Below, one piece after another: positions 6,123 to 16,604 of a stretch of 64,000 nucleotides of DNA. Below the pieces are notes generated by a model. The model was not told the origin of the DNA. It did not search any database and saw only the letters and a list, made by a program, of their open reading frames with translations. How positions within the stretch are numbered: the stretch's first letter is position 1; each line of letters starts with the position of its first letter. The translations under genes and the position numbers were made by a program. Source of the stretch: Butyricicoccus porcorum (GTDB taxonomy: Bacteria > Bacillota > Clostridia > Oscillospirales > Butyricicoccaceae); contig NZ_NHOC01000002.1 of assembly GCF_002157465.1 (NCBI RefSeq), positions 124,508 to 188,507 on the forward strand. Reading direction: 5' to 3'.

Positions 6123-8090
6123 TTACCTGTCGGACAGATAGTCGTCATAGGAACGTGCGCTTTGCGACGAGTTGGAAAATCCGCACATGCGGTACATGCA
6201 TTCTACCATATACTGGAGTTCATCCGTGTTGCCGTCGGATACATCATAGAAGATGTGAATGGTCATCAGGGTGTCGTCCGGGAAAAAAGCTCCGAGCTCA
6301 TAGATTTCCGACGTATGCTCCTCGTTCCCATATCCGGTGACAATATAGCGGGCCGCGCCATCGGAGCAGCTTTCGTTATACAGAATTTTCTGTGGATCGT
6401 ACAGGCTGTCGGAGGTATCCTCGTAAAATGATTTACAGTAAGACAGGCTGTCGGTGGCCTGTCTGCAATGAAATGTTGCTGTTGCATTGGTCTGCGTCGA
6501 GCTGAGCTCTACATCAAATGGATCCAGCAAATCAAATTCCTCGACATCATCGAACAGCTCTGCCGGATAGCTGAAGGAAAACCGGTCATCCAGCTCGGAA
6601 GCGGAGGAGACAGAGCTGTCATAGGTTTCATAGGTTGACAGATCCGTTACACTTTCGTATGGATTCTCACTTTCTTCGGAGCGTGTTTCTTCCTCTGTGC
6701 TGCCGGAGGTTTCCTCCAGGTCTGCACGGTCAGCCGGTTCTTCCTCCGAAGCATCTACGCCGAAGCTGTAGATTGCTCCTGTTTCCGGGTCATAAACATC
6801 AAAGGAACCCTGCTCAATATAACGGGACTGGAACAGATGCAGGTCGCAGGCAGTTCCATCCGGGTTATACATGGACAGCAGGTAATAAACATAATGGTCA
6901 CAGTCCCAGTTTTCCGTTTCATAATCGCAATAATTGTAATCCAATACCGCTTCGTCAGAAGACAGCTCAAACAATCTGACATTGTTATAATACTGATAAT
7001 CACTCGCATCCAATCCAAATTCAATGGAATCGTCATCGGAATTATATTGAATCCATGCGTCAGAGTCCAGATCATACCATTTGCCGTAGGCATAACCAAG
7101 GAGATAATCCGGATCACATTCTGTGCCGGAGGTTCCGACATCGGAGGTGCCGCCTCCGGTCGGCGTATACCCGGACTCACTGGATACCGGTACATCTGCA
7201 TAGGCATAGGTATACAGAGCTTCGGTTGTATAGAGAACGGCAGAGGCGGTAGCCGCCGCACCACAGCCGAAGAGGATCAGAGCACCGTACAGGGTAGAAC
7301 TGGGCGGACAGTTTTTGATGCACAAAAGAATCAGCCATGAGAGGATAGTCATCGGCACGGACAGCAGGAGACCGGCTGCGACATGCCGTGTCAGCAACAG
7401 ACCGGTAAACTGGCTCCCTGTGCACGCCAGCAGCAGCACAATCCACACGAGAAAGAATGCCAGATTGAGTGCAAAGAGCAAGGGCAGCTGTTTTCCAGTG
7501 GCTGTCTGTCCGCCTTTTTGTTTGTCGCGCAGCAGACAGAGTGTACCGCTGGAGGCGAAAGCAAGCAGCAACAGAACGACTGCCGTCGGGGAAAAGAGAA
7601 TATTTCCCGCAGTCTGCAACACGGCAGTTACGGCATGGACAATTGTTGTCACAATTGCAACGATTGCAAATATGATGACAAGTACGGTACCTCCTACGAT
7701 TGCGCCGCAAAAGCCGTTGCTCTCAGCGGCAGATGATACCACAGAGGCAGCGGAAAGCTGCCCGCTGCGCCGGCTCGCGTGTGGCTTCGGAGCGGCAGAC
7801 GGTGATGCGGTTGTTTTGGCTCCGGCGTTTGGCCCGCGGTAACCATCTATATGGCCTACATACGTACTGTTCTGATAGATATAACCTTCCTCTGTAATCA
7901 GTCCTATATAGCTTCCGTGGAGATAGATGTAACCGTTGCTGCGGATGACACCCTGATAGCTTCCGGTGTCGTCATAAATGCTTCCGTCTGACCGGATGCT
8001 TCCGAGATAGGTTCCGCTACTGTCGTACATATATCCGTTTTCATCGACAGATCCCAGATAGATTCCTCTGTCGTCATAGATATTTGACAT
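6123..8090 (-). CDS. Multi-pass membrane protein with five N-terminal YxG repeats, unknown function
   Basis: The 655-residue product is of no family I can name. Residues 2-87 are five tandem units of 16-17 residues such as NIYDDRGIYLGSVDENG, YMYDSSGTYLGSIRSDG and SIYDDTGSYQGVIRSNG, which look like repeated beta-hairpins. A Ser/Ala/Pro-rich linker follows (88-128), then about five hydrophobic helices (about 130-155, 165-187, 200-222, 228-253 and 262-285). The acidic, Tyr/Ser/Asp/Glu-rich C-terminal part of about 365 residues ends in a compact alpha/beta-like region from about residue 500, including TATFHCRQATDSL. There is no signal peptide, so the repeats may be cytoplasmic; with five helices the large tail would then be outside. 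It is transcribed alone. Confidence 0.7.
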   Translation of the reverse strand: MSNIYDDRGIYLGSVDENGYMYDSSGTYLGSIRSDGSIYDDTGSYQGVIRSNGYIYLHGSYIGLITEEGYIYQNSTYVGHIDGYRGPNAGAKTTASPSAAPKPHASRRSGQLSAASVVSSAAESNGFCGAIVGGTVLVIIFAIVAIVTTIVHAVTAVLQTAGNILFSPTAVVLLLLAFASSGTLCLLRDKQKGGQTATGKQLPLLFALNLAFFLVWIVLLLACTGSQFTGLLLTRHVAAGLLLSVPMTILSWLILLCIKNCPPSSTLYGALILFGCGAAATASAVLYTTEALYTYAYADVPVSSESGYTPTGGGTSDVGTSGTECDPDYLLGYAYGKWYDLDSDAWIQYNSDDDSIEFGLDASDYQYYNNVRLFELSSDEAVLDYNYCDYETENWDCDHYVYYLLSMYNPDGTACDLHLFQSRYIEQGSFDVYDPETGAIYSFGVDASEEEPADRADLEETSGSTEEETRSEESENPYESVTDLSTYETYDSSVSSASELDDRFSFSYPAELFDDVEEFDLLDPFDVELSSTQTNATATFHCRQATDSLSYCKSFYEDTSDSLYDPQKILYNESCSDGAARYIVTGYGNEEHTSEIYELGAFFPDDTLMTIHIFYDVSDGNTDELQYMVECMYRMCGFSNSSQSARSYDDYLSDR

Positions 8091-8223
8091 GATAATTCCC
8101 TCATTTGCCTGTATAAAAATTATGATACAACATTATACCGCATTCTGATGAAAGTGTGGAGAGAACTGACAGAAACAGGCAGGAAAATGTAATAATCAGT
8201 CAGACAGCGGACCGAATGCCCGT

Positions 8224-8260
8224 AAAAAAGCGAGATCGGGCAGTTCTCCCGACCTCGCTG
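8224..8260 (-). terminator. Terminator of glycerol dehydrogenase gene
   Basis: On the minus strand AGCGAGGTCGGG pairs with CCCGATCTCGCT around a short loop and is followed by TTTTTT. Confidence 0.85.
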
Positions 8261-8310
8261 CATGATTTATGTTCTATCCGGTCTTCCGTGGCAGAGGGTA
8301 TGGTACAAAC

Positions 8311-9408
8311 TTATGCCTTGTATGCGGTACCGATTTTGTCCGCTTCCATGATTGCGGCATAAACCTCATCCGCCGTGATATCCTTGCGCAGGTTCTTGGT
8401 GGACTGGGTCGGAACGCAGGCAGCTTCAGCAACCTTGCGGATTTCATCTTCCTTGACATCGGTGATACCGAGGTCAGCCAGCGTCATCGGCAGACCGACA
8501 TCCTTCATGAATGCGAGAACCTGATTCATTTCGTCTTCAGATGCCTTCTCCAGCACCAGCTGTGCCAGTGTGCCGAAGGCAACCTTTTCGCCGTGGTACA
8601 TGCCGTGTGCCTGCGGGACATAGGCAAAGCCGTCATTGATTGCATGTGCCGCTGCCAGGCCGCCGCTCTCAAAGCCGACGCCGCTCAGATAAATGCATGC
8701 CTCAACAACATTGTCCAGTGCATCGTTCGGCTCCTTGGCCTCGAGTGCTTCGAGTGCCTTTGCGCCGTCGCGGATCAGGATGTCATAGCACAGCTTGCTC
8801 ATCATCAGTGCGGTGTTGGAGCACAGGCCGCGTGCCATGGTCTTGGCACCGGAATTTTTGCATGCGCGCGCCTCAAACCAGGTTGCCAGCGCATCGCCCA
8901 TACCCGCTACCAACAGGCGCTTCGGGGATTTTGCAATGACTGCGGTATCGACCAGGACGAGATCCGGGTTGCGCTTCATCAGCAGTGCCTTGATGACAAC
9001 ACCTTCCTCGTTATAAATAACAGCGACGCCGCTGCACGGGGAGTCGTTGGATGCAACGGTCGGGATAATGATGAGCGGATAGCCGCCGAGGTTGGTGACA
9101 ACAGCCTTTGCCGTGTCGATGACCTTGCCGCCGCCGACGCCAATGACGACATCACAGCCGGTTTCTGTGACAACCTCCATCACGCGGGAAATTTCCGCCT
9201 TGGAGCATTCGCCGTTAAACTCGCAGAAAACAACTTCCTTCTCAACCGATTTCAGGCTTTCCTCAATTGCGTCGCCGACACGCTTCTTGTTGTTTGCAGA
9301 ACAGAGGACGAGGAATTTTTCACCCATCTTCTTGGCGTTGCGGCCCAGATTGGCAAGCTCTCCATTGCCCTGTACATATTTTGCAGGGGATTTGATACCG
9401 TAAGACAT
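8311..9408 (-). CDS. gldA: Glycerol dehydrogenase (iron-containing alcohol dehydrogenase family)
   Basis: A 365-residue NAD-dependent, metal-dependent dehydrogenase of the GldA branch, expected to convert glycerol to dihydroxyacetone. The NAD-binding part has the motif GVGGGKVIDTAKAV (about residue 94) after a Rossmann-like N-terminus. The metal ligands expected for the family are visible as D in GMGDALATWFEA (about residue 172) and histidines in AHAINDGF and AHGMYHGEKVAFG. Length and motif order fit GldA (about 365). A CTCC-type ribosome binding site complement (AGGAG) precedes the ATG. It is a single gene; no dihydroxyacetone kinase is adjacent, so the physiological direction is uncertain. 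Confidence 0.88.
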   Translation of the reverse strand: MSYGIKSPAKYVQGNGELANLGRNAKKMGEKFLVLCSANNKKRVGDAIEESLKSVEKEVVFCEFNGECSKAEISRVMEVVTETGCDVVIGVGGGKVIDTAKAVVTNLGGYPLIIIPTVASNDSPCSGVAVIYNEEGVVIKALLMKRNPDLVLVDTAVIAKSPKRLLVAGMGDALATWFEARACKNSGAKTMARGLCSNTALMMSKLCYDILIRDGAKALEALEAKEPNDALDNVVEACIYLSGVGFESGGLAAAHAINDGFAYVPQAHGMYHGEKVAFGTLAQLVLEKASEDEMNQVLAFMKDVGLPMTLADLGITDVKEDEIRKVAEAACVPTQSTKNLRKDITADEVYAAIMEADKIGTAYKA

Positions 9409-9567
9409 AATAATATGACTCCTTTCCTATTTCCTGAGGGGAATCGGCACAATAAAAACCAGCATTCTCCCTTCTCTTACCCATAAGTGTATCAAAATCC
9501 TCTGCTGTTGTAAAGAACAAACAAAACAATACGGAAAATAATTCGAGAGCTTTATGGTATATGCTGA

Positions 9568-9602
9568 CAAAAACAGCTGCCCTGGGAAGGCAGGGCAGCT
9601 GT
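9568..9602 (-). terminator. Terminator of the LCP-family gene
   Basis: ACAGCTGCCCTG pairs with CAGGGCAGCTGT around six bases. On the minus strand a TTTTT run follows. Confidence 0.88.
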
Positions 9603-9612
9603 GATTCAGAAT

Positions 9613-10599
9613 TCAGTTTACTGCGCTCCGGTCCACGGTTGCGGGCGGGAGTTCTATGTCGGAATTGGTGTAGATGCTTTCATATATAAAGGTAAGCAGA
9701 GCATCGGACGCCTCACGAAGGTCATAGACGTAACACCATGCACCGCTGGAGGACATAATGCCGCCCCATGCGTCGACTGAATCACCGGGCAGTGCGAACT
9801 GCTCCAGTTTGAGATCTTTTTGCAGCAAAATCTGGGAGAACGACAGGATTTCGGTGTAATCCAGAGAGGTGGTGCACAGACTCAGGCATTCGCGGATGAG
9901 TGTCGGGTATTGCGTGGCAGACATATCGCGCGCCTTGCGGAACAGGCATGCCATGATTTCGCGCTGGCGGCTGGTGCGCGCGTTGTCGTTGTCGATTTTG
10001 CGGATACGCGAATAGAAAACAGCCTGTTTTCCGTTCAGCGTGATGTTTTCTCCGACAGAGAGACTGTCGTTATCCGGCAGCTGTTCGCGTTCCGCCTCGG
10101 TCAGATCGACCTCGACGCCGCCGACCAAATCGATAATTTCCGCCATTTCGCTGAAATTAACGGCAACATAATCGGTGATATTGGTGTTGAAGTTGGTGTT
10201 CAGCGTCTTGACTGCGAGCTGTGCGCCCCCATAAGCATAGGCGTGTGTAAATTTTTCGGTGACATCTTTGTCCGGGATGTAAACCAGCGTGTCGCGCGCG
10301 ATAGAGGACAGCTTGATTTTATTGTGTTCGTAGTCGACGGACAGGATCATGGTTGCGTCTGAACGGCCTTTGTCACTATCCTGACTGTCAATGCCGAAAA
10401 TTGCGATGTTGACAATGTTGGCGTTTTCCAGATCTGTCTCGTCGTTGACGGCAAGGCGGTCAGCCTGATTGGCGGCGATCTCTGCAAAGGCCTTGTCCTG
10501 TGTCAGTCCGCCGAAGAAATATCGGTATGCACCGAACAGAATACCTGCGAGAACGACTAAAATAATACAAATATATAGGATAATCGACTTGATTTTCAT
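9613..10599 (-). CDS. LytR-CpsA-Psr (LCP) family cell-wall polymer ligase
   Basis: LCP enzymes move undecaprenyl-linked polymers (teichoic acids, capsule) onto peptidoglycan on the outer face of the membrane. The 328-residue product has one N-terminal membrane anchor (residues 5-27) and an LCP domain from about 65 to 225. The family motifs are NIAIFGIDSQ, GRSDATMIL, SIARDTLVYIP (the conserved Arg-Asp), DYVAVNFSEMAEIIDLVGGV and RIRKIDNDNARTSRQREI. The C-terminal 100 residues form the usual helical tail. It is monocistronic. Which polymer it transfers cannot be told. Confidence 0.92.
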   Translation of the reverse strand: MKIKSIILYICIILVVLAGILFGAYRYFFGGLTQDKAFAEIAANQADRLAVNDETDLENANIVNIAIFGIDSQDSDKGRSDATMILSVDYEHNKIKLSSIARDTLVYIPDKDVTEKFTHAYAYGGAQLAVKTLNTNFNTNITDYVAVNFSEMAEIIDLVGGVEVDLTEAEREQLPDNDSLSVGENITLNGKQAVFYSRIRKIDNDNARTSRQREIMACLFRKARDMSATQYPTLIRECLSLCTTSLDYTEILSFSQILLQKDLKLEQFALPGDSVDAWGGIMSSSGAWCYVYDLREASDALLTFIYESIYTNSDIELPPATVDRSAVN

Positions 10600-10991
10600 A
10601 ACATGCCTCCTTCATGGTATTCAGTATACACGCGCCATGGCGAAAAAGCAAGAAACAGAAGGGCAACAAAAAGGAGAAGGAAATGTAACCGGGACAGTCC
10701 AGACATGTGTGCGGGCACGCAGAGGAATGACGGGATATATGAGCAAAACATACCCGAAAGTCAAATAAAAAGTAACCGTGCAGTTTAACGTGATAAAGGG
10801 ATGCAATTGTCGGGTTAACAGAAAATTGGTGGACATATGGGGTATACAGAAGAAAAAGATGGAAAAAATCACGAAAAATTTTGTGGGAAATGGTACAAAA
10901 ATTTGTAAGATGTGCTATAATATCCTCATGTGATACAAAAGAAATCGATGTGACAATGTAAGAGATGCAAAATAAAACAGGAGGAAAGTAT
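10600..10991. other. Intergenic region between the LCP gene and ppdK
   Basis: No gene is seen in these 390 bases. It holds the divergent start regions of the LCP gene and ppdK. The ppdK side is AT-rich. Confidence 0.6.
10913..10921 (+). promoter_or_regulatory. Extended -10 promoter of ppdK
   Basis: TGC-TATAAT, an extended -10 element with no good -35 hexamer 17 bases upstream, about 70 bases before the ppdK start codon. Confidence 0.55.
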
Positions 10992-13616
<2,625 letters not shown>

Positions 13617-13634
13617 ACGGTTAAACGGTTGATA

Positions 13635-13680
13635 TGCAGGGCACATTGCTGAGAGATCGGCGGTGTGCCCTGCTTTCTCA
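13635..13680 (+). terminator. Terminator of ppdK
   Basis: GCAGGGCACA pairs with TGTGCCCTGC around an 18-base loop, followed by TTTCTC. Confidence 0.75.
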
Positions 13681-13706
13681 AAAGAAGAATGGAAAAGGGG
13701 CGCGGG

Positions 13707-14726
13707 ATGACAGGCTGGGATTGGGAAATCTGGAGAAAAAACAGCGTGCGTGCGCTGAAAATTGCGATCGGCAGCTGTATGGCAATTTTTATTGCGGAAC
13801 TGTTGCAGCTGGACTATGCCATTTCGGCGGGCACGATTGCGCTGCTCTCCATCGTTACGACAAAATGGGCAACCGTCCGGCTGGCATCGGCGCGCCTGCT
13901 GTCGTTTGGTTTTGCTGTGGTAGCTGCGCGCACGGTGGTCTATTATATGGAAAGCACCTGGCTCGCTTTTGGTGTGTATGTGTTTGTCGTTGTCATTATC
14001 AGTTACATGCTCAAATGGGATCAGTCCATTTCAGTCAATGTCGTGGCGGGCGCCCATCTGGTGATGGCGGAGGAATTTACCGGGGCTGCCGTGATAAATG
14101 AATTTCAGCTGGTATGCATCGGTATCTGTATCGCAATTGTGCTCAATCTGCTGTTTCCTGACCAGAAGAAGACCATTATACGCAGTATGCGTGAGACGGA
14201 ACAGATGTTGCAGGACATTATGGAAGGGCTGGCGGATTATCTGCATGGCCGTGAAATGGATCGCAGTGTCTGGGAGGAAATCACGGAACTGGAGGACAAA
14301 TTGGAGCGTGCAGTTGCACGCGCCTATGAATATCAGGACAACACCTGGGCCTCTCATCCGGCGTATTATATCCGGTATTTTGAAATGCGCGCGCGGCAGT
14401 GCAGCCTGCTGCACAATCTGCATGAGGAAATGCGCAGGATACGGTGTATGCCGCGACAGGCAGAGATTGTATCCGGCTATCTTTTGTATCTCAGACAATA
14501 CGTTGTGGAAATCAATGCGACGGATGCACAGATGGAGCAACTGACACAGATTTTTCAGCAGATGCAGTATCAGCCGCTTCCGAAGGACAGACAGGAATTT
14601 GAAAATCGTGCCATTTTGTATCACATTCTCATGGATATCGAGGAGTTTTTGTTGCTGAAAAAGCGATTTGTCGAAACACTGGACGAAAAGCAGAAAAAAA
14701 TTTACTGGAATACATCCGGGCGGTAA
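13707..14726 (+). CDS. FUSC / aromatic acid exporter-like membrane protein (DUF939)
   Basis: The 339-residue protein has a basic N-terminus, about six hydrophobic helices in residues 12-150 (ALKIAIGSCMAIFIAELLQL, ISAGTIALLSIVTTKW and following), then a soluble helical C-terminal domain of about 180 residues rich in Glu, Arg and Gln. This is the layout of the ArAE_1/DUF939 branch of the FUSC superfamily, thought to export aromatic or other organic acids. The substrate is unknown. I chose the ATG at 13707 because AAAAGGGG lies just upstream and the frame's earlier ATG falls inside the ppdK terminator. It ends in its own terminator. Confidence 0.8.
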   Translation: MTGWDWEIWRKNSVRALKIAIGSCMAIFIAELLQLDYAISAGTIALLSIVTTKWATVRLASARLLSFGFAVVAARTVVYYMESTWLAFGVYVFVVVIISYMLKWDQSISVNVVAGAHLVMAEEFTGAAVINEFQLVCIGICIAIVLNLLFPDQKKTIIRSMRETEQMLQDIMEGLADYLHGREMDRSVWEEITELEDKLERAVARAYEYQDNTWASHPAYYIRYFEMRARQCSLLHNLHEEMRRIRCMPRQAEIVSGYLLYLRQYVVEINATDAQMEQLTQIFQQMQYQPLPKDRQEFENRAILYHILMDIEEFLLLKKRFVETLDEKQKKIYWNTSGR

Positions 14727-14765
14727 AATGGGAGTCCGGGACAGAAAACAGTGCGTACAGAGGCG

Positions 14766-14796
14766 AAACAGCCCCTGCACCGCTGTTTTTTCTTTT
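14766..14796 (+). terminator. Terminator of the FUSC-type exporter gene
   Basis: AAACAGC pairs with GCTGTTT around a 9-base loop, followed by TTTCTTTT. Confidence 0.75.
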
Positions 14797-14960
14797 ACAA
14801 ATAGAATGCGGTAAAAAGAAATATTTTGCGAAAGCGCGGCAATGCGGCACGGGCTAGCCGGAGAGCGGGAGAAATCGAAACGGAAAGAAGAAATACAGAC
14901 AGCGTGCACGCACACGCAACAGCGAGACATTTATCCATATTCGTTAAGAAAATGACGGAA

Positions 14961-14997
14961 TGCACGCAATGTGCACGCGCACGCGTGCAGTGTGCAT
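14961..14997. repeat. Alternating purine-pyrimidine tract (possible Z-DNA)
   Basis: Over 37 bases the sequence alternates purine and pyrimidine with only two phase breaks; the central run at 14969-14989 is 21 bases long and made of GC/CA/GT steps. A related word GCGTGCACGCACACGC occurs about 60 bases upstream. Confidence 0.6.
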
Positions 14998-15353
14998 CTA
15001 TCGGAAAAAACTAATTATTGGAAAAAACCAAAGGAAAAAAGTAAAGAAAACAGCAATTAAGTGATAATATTTGGAAGAAAAAGCGAGAAAAAACATGGAT
15101 AAAAAGGAAATGAATGACAGATTGCACAAATAAAGAATCGCAAAAAATCACAACAGAACGCAATATTTCTATAGAATATTCAGGGAGAATGGTGGAAAAT
15201 GGGAAAAATTATCCTATATTTCACAGACAATTGAAGAAAAGAAAAAATGCAATTGAGCTTGAGCAAAAAAATGGATGTTAATAATATACAAAAACGGAGC
15301 GTTTTTCTTGGAAAAGTTGCATGAAATCTTGTGAGTTTACCAAAACAATTCCC

Positions 15354-15389
15354 GAAACGCTTGCAATTGTAACATTTGAGTGATATTCT
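15354..15389 (+). promoter_or_regulatory. Promoter of the sugar ABC operon with overlapping LacI/CcpA-type operator-like site
   Basis: TTGCAA (15361-15366) and TATTCT (15384-15389) are separated by 17 bases. GAAACGCTTGCA (15354-15365) overlaps the -35 and resembles a catabolite-response or LacI-family operator, with its central CG and partial dyad. A leader of about 65 bases follows to the start codon. The regulator is not encoded nearby. Confidence 0.5.
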
Positions 15390-15456
15390 GAATACATCCA
15401 AAAAGTCATGCGTGAATCCCAAGCGCGCATGGCGAAAAAAGAAGAGGAGAAGAACT

Positions 15457-16494
15457 ATGAAACTGAAGAAAATGATGGCAATGCTTCTTGTCGGCGCCAC
15501 TTGTGTCGGCATGATGGCAGGTTGCGGAAGCTCTGGCAGTTCTTCCGGCGGCAATGGCTCAGCAGAATCTACTGGTTCTGGCGAGAGCGGAAAAATCACG
15601 CTCGTTATGGCACAGCGCGATGAGTTCCTGTCCACGCTCGAAGCAGCAGCTACCAAGGCAGCAGCGGAAAAGGGCTACAAGCTGACCGCACAGGACGCAC
15701 AGTCTGACTCCCAGAAGCAGATTCAGTTCGTTGAAACCGCTAAGAATGGCGGCGAAGACGCTGTAATCGTCAACCCGGTTGACTCCGATGCAGCTCAGTC
15801 TATTGTCGATGCAGCTGGCGACATGCCGCTGGTATTCGTTAACCGTCCGCCTACGGATCTCCACGTGCTCGACGCAGAGAACGTAGCATTCGTTGGTTCC
15901 GATGAGGACACCTCCGGTTACTTCCAGGGCGAGTATCTGGCACAGTACTACAAGGACAAGGGCCAGACCGAAATCAAGTACATCCTTCTCCAAGGTATTC
16001 TTGGTCAGGTTTCCCAGATCAAGCGCTGCGCAGGCGTTGTAAAGGCTCTTGAGGACAACGGCATCAAGGCAACTCCGGTTGTTGAGCTGGCAGCTGAGTA
16101 CGACCGCGCGAAGGCAATCGACAAGATCAGCCCGGTTCTGACCTCTGGTCAGGAATTCGACTGCATCATTTCGAACAACGACGCGATGGCTCTGGGCGCA
16201 GTTGAAGCATGCGAGAACGCAGGCATCACCATCGATTTCCCGATCGTTGGTATCGACTGCACCAAGGACGGCGCAGCAGCTGTTGAGTCCGGCAAGATGG
16301 CTATGACCGTATTCCAGAATCCGGAAGGCCAGGGCATTGGTGCTGTTATGGCATGCGCAAACCTGATCGCTGGTAAGGCAATCAACGAAGGCACGGATTA
16401 CGATCTGGACAGCAACGGCGAGTCCTACAGCGATTCCATTATCTGGGTTCCGTTCGAGCCGGTAACCAAGGATAACGTAGCTGATTACATGTAA
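15457..16494 (+). CDS. Sugar ABC transporter substrate-binding lipoprotein (RbsB-like)
   Basis: The 345-residue product has a lipoprotein signal peptide with lipobox MMAGC (Cys about 27), a Gly/Ser linker, then a type I periplasmic-binding fold (Peripla_BP_4 family). Family features are KITLVMAQRDEFLSTLEA, the hinge stretch DAVIVNPVDSDAA and the C-terminal-lobe strand FDCIISNNDAMALGAVEA. Such proteins bind monosaccharides such as ribose, galactose, xylose or inositol; the ligand is not clear here. I chose the ATG at 15457 because GAGGAGAAG precedes it and the signal peptide begins there. It is the first gene of a binding protein-ATPase-permease operon and has codon use typical of a highly expressed gene. 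Confidence 0.93.
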   Translation: MKLKKMMAMLLVGATCVGMMAGCGSSGSSSGGNGSAESTGSGESGKITLVMAQRDEFLSTLEAAATKAAAEKGYKLTAQDAQSDSQKQIQFVETAKNGGEDAVIVNPVDSDAAQSIVDAAGDMPLVFVNRPPTDLHVLDAENVAFVGSDEDTSGYFQGEYLAQYYKDKGQTEIKYILLQGILGQVSQIKRCAGVVKALEDNGIKATPVVELAAEYDRAKAIDKISPVLTSGQEFDCIISNNDAMALGAVEACENAGITIDFPIVGIDCTKDGAAAVESGKMAMTVFQNPEGQGIGAVMACANLIAGKAINEGTDYDLDSNGESYSDSIIWVPFEPVTKDNVADYM

Positions 16495-16539
16495 GTTGTA
16501 CATTTGAGAGACTGTATCAACGAAAAATGAGTTGAGACG

Positions 16540-16572
16540 TTGGGGGCGTCGGACGATGTCTGGCGTCCCCAA
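16540..16572 (+). promoter_or_regulatory. Intercistronic hairpin between binding-protein and ATPase genes
   Basis: TTGGGGGCGTC pairs with GGCGTCCCCAA (two G-U pairs). There is no T-run. In sugar ABC operons such hairpins often protect the upstream mRNA segment and help make the binding protein more abundant than the membrane parts; that role is inferred here. Confidence 0.6.
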
Positions 16573-16604
16573 TTATCAAGTAGGAAAGGCAGGGTGAACA
16601 AAAC

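Larger units (their letters stand above)
14797..15456. other. Long AT-rich intergenic region before the sugar ABC operon
   Basis: No gene is seen. From about 15001 to 15310 the sequence is A-tract-rich (runs such as GAAAAAAC and GGAAAAAAG), which may bend the DNA. Near 14905-14998 sits a contrasting block of repeated GTGCACGC/ACGCGTGC words. A small hairpin AAAAACG-GAG-CGTTTTT lies at 15291-15308. Promoter and operator-like sequences are close to the first gene. Confidence 0.6.

Noticed and set aside
14905-14998. Short repeats as a CRISPR array or replication origin
   Set aside because: The repeated words are only 8-10 bases, irregularly spaced, with no DnaA-box series and no cas or replication genes nearby.
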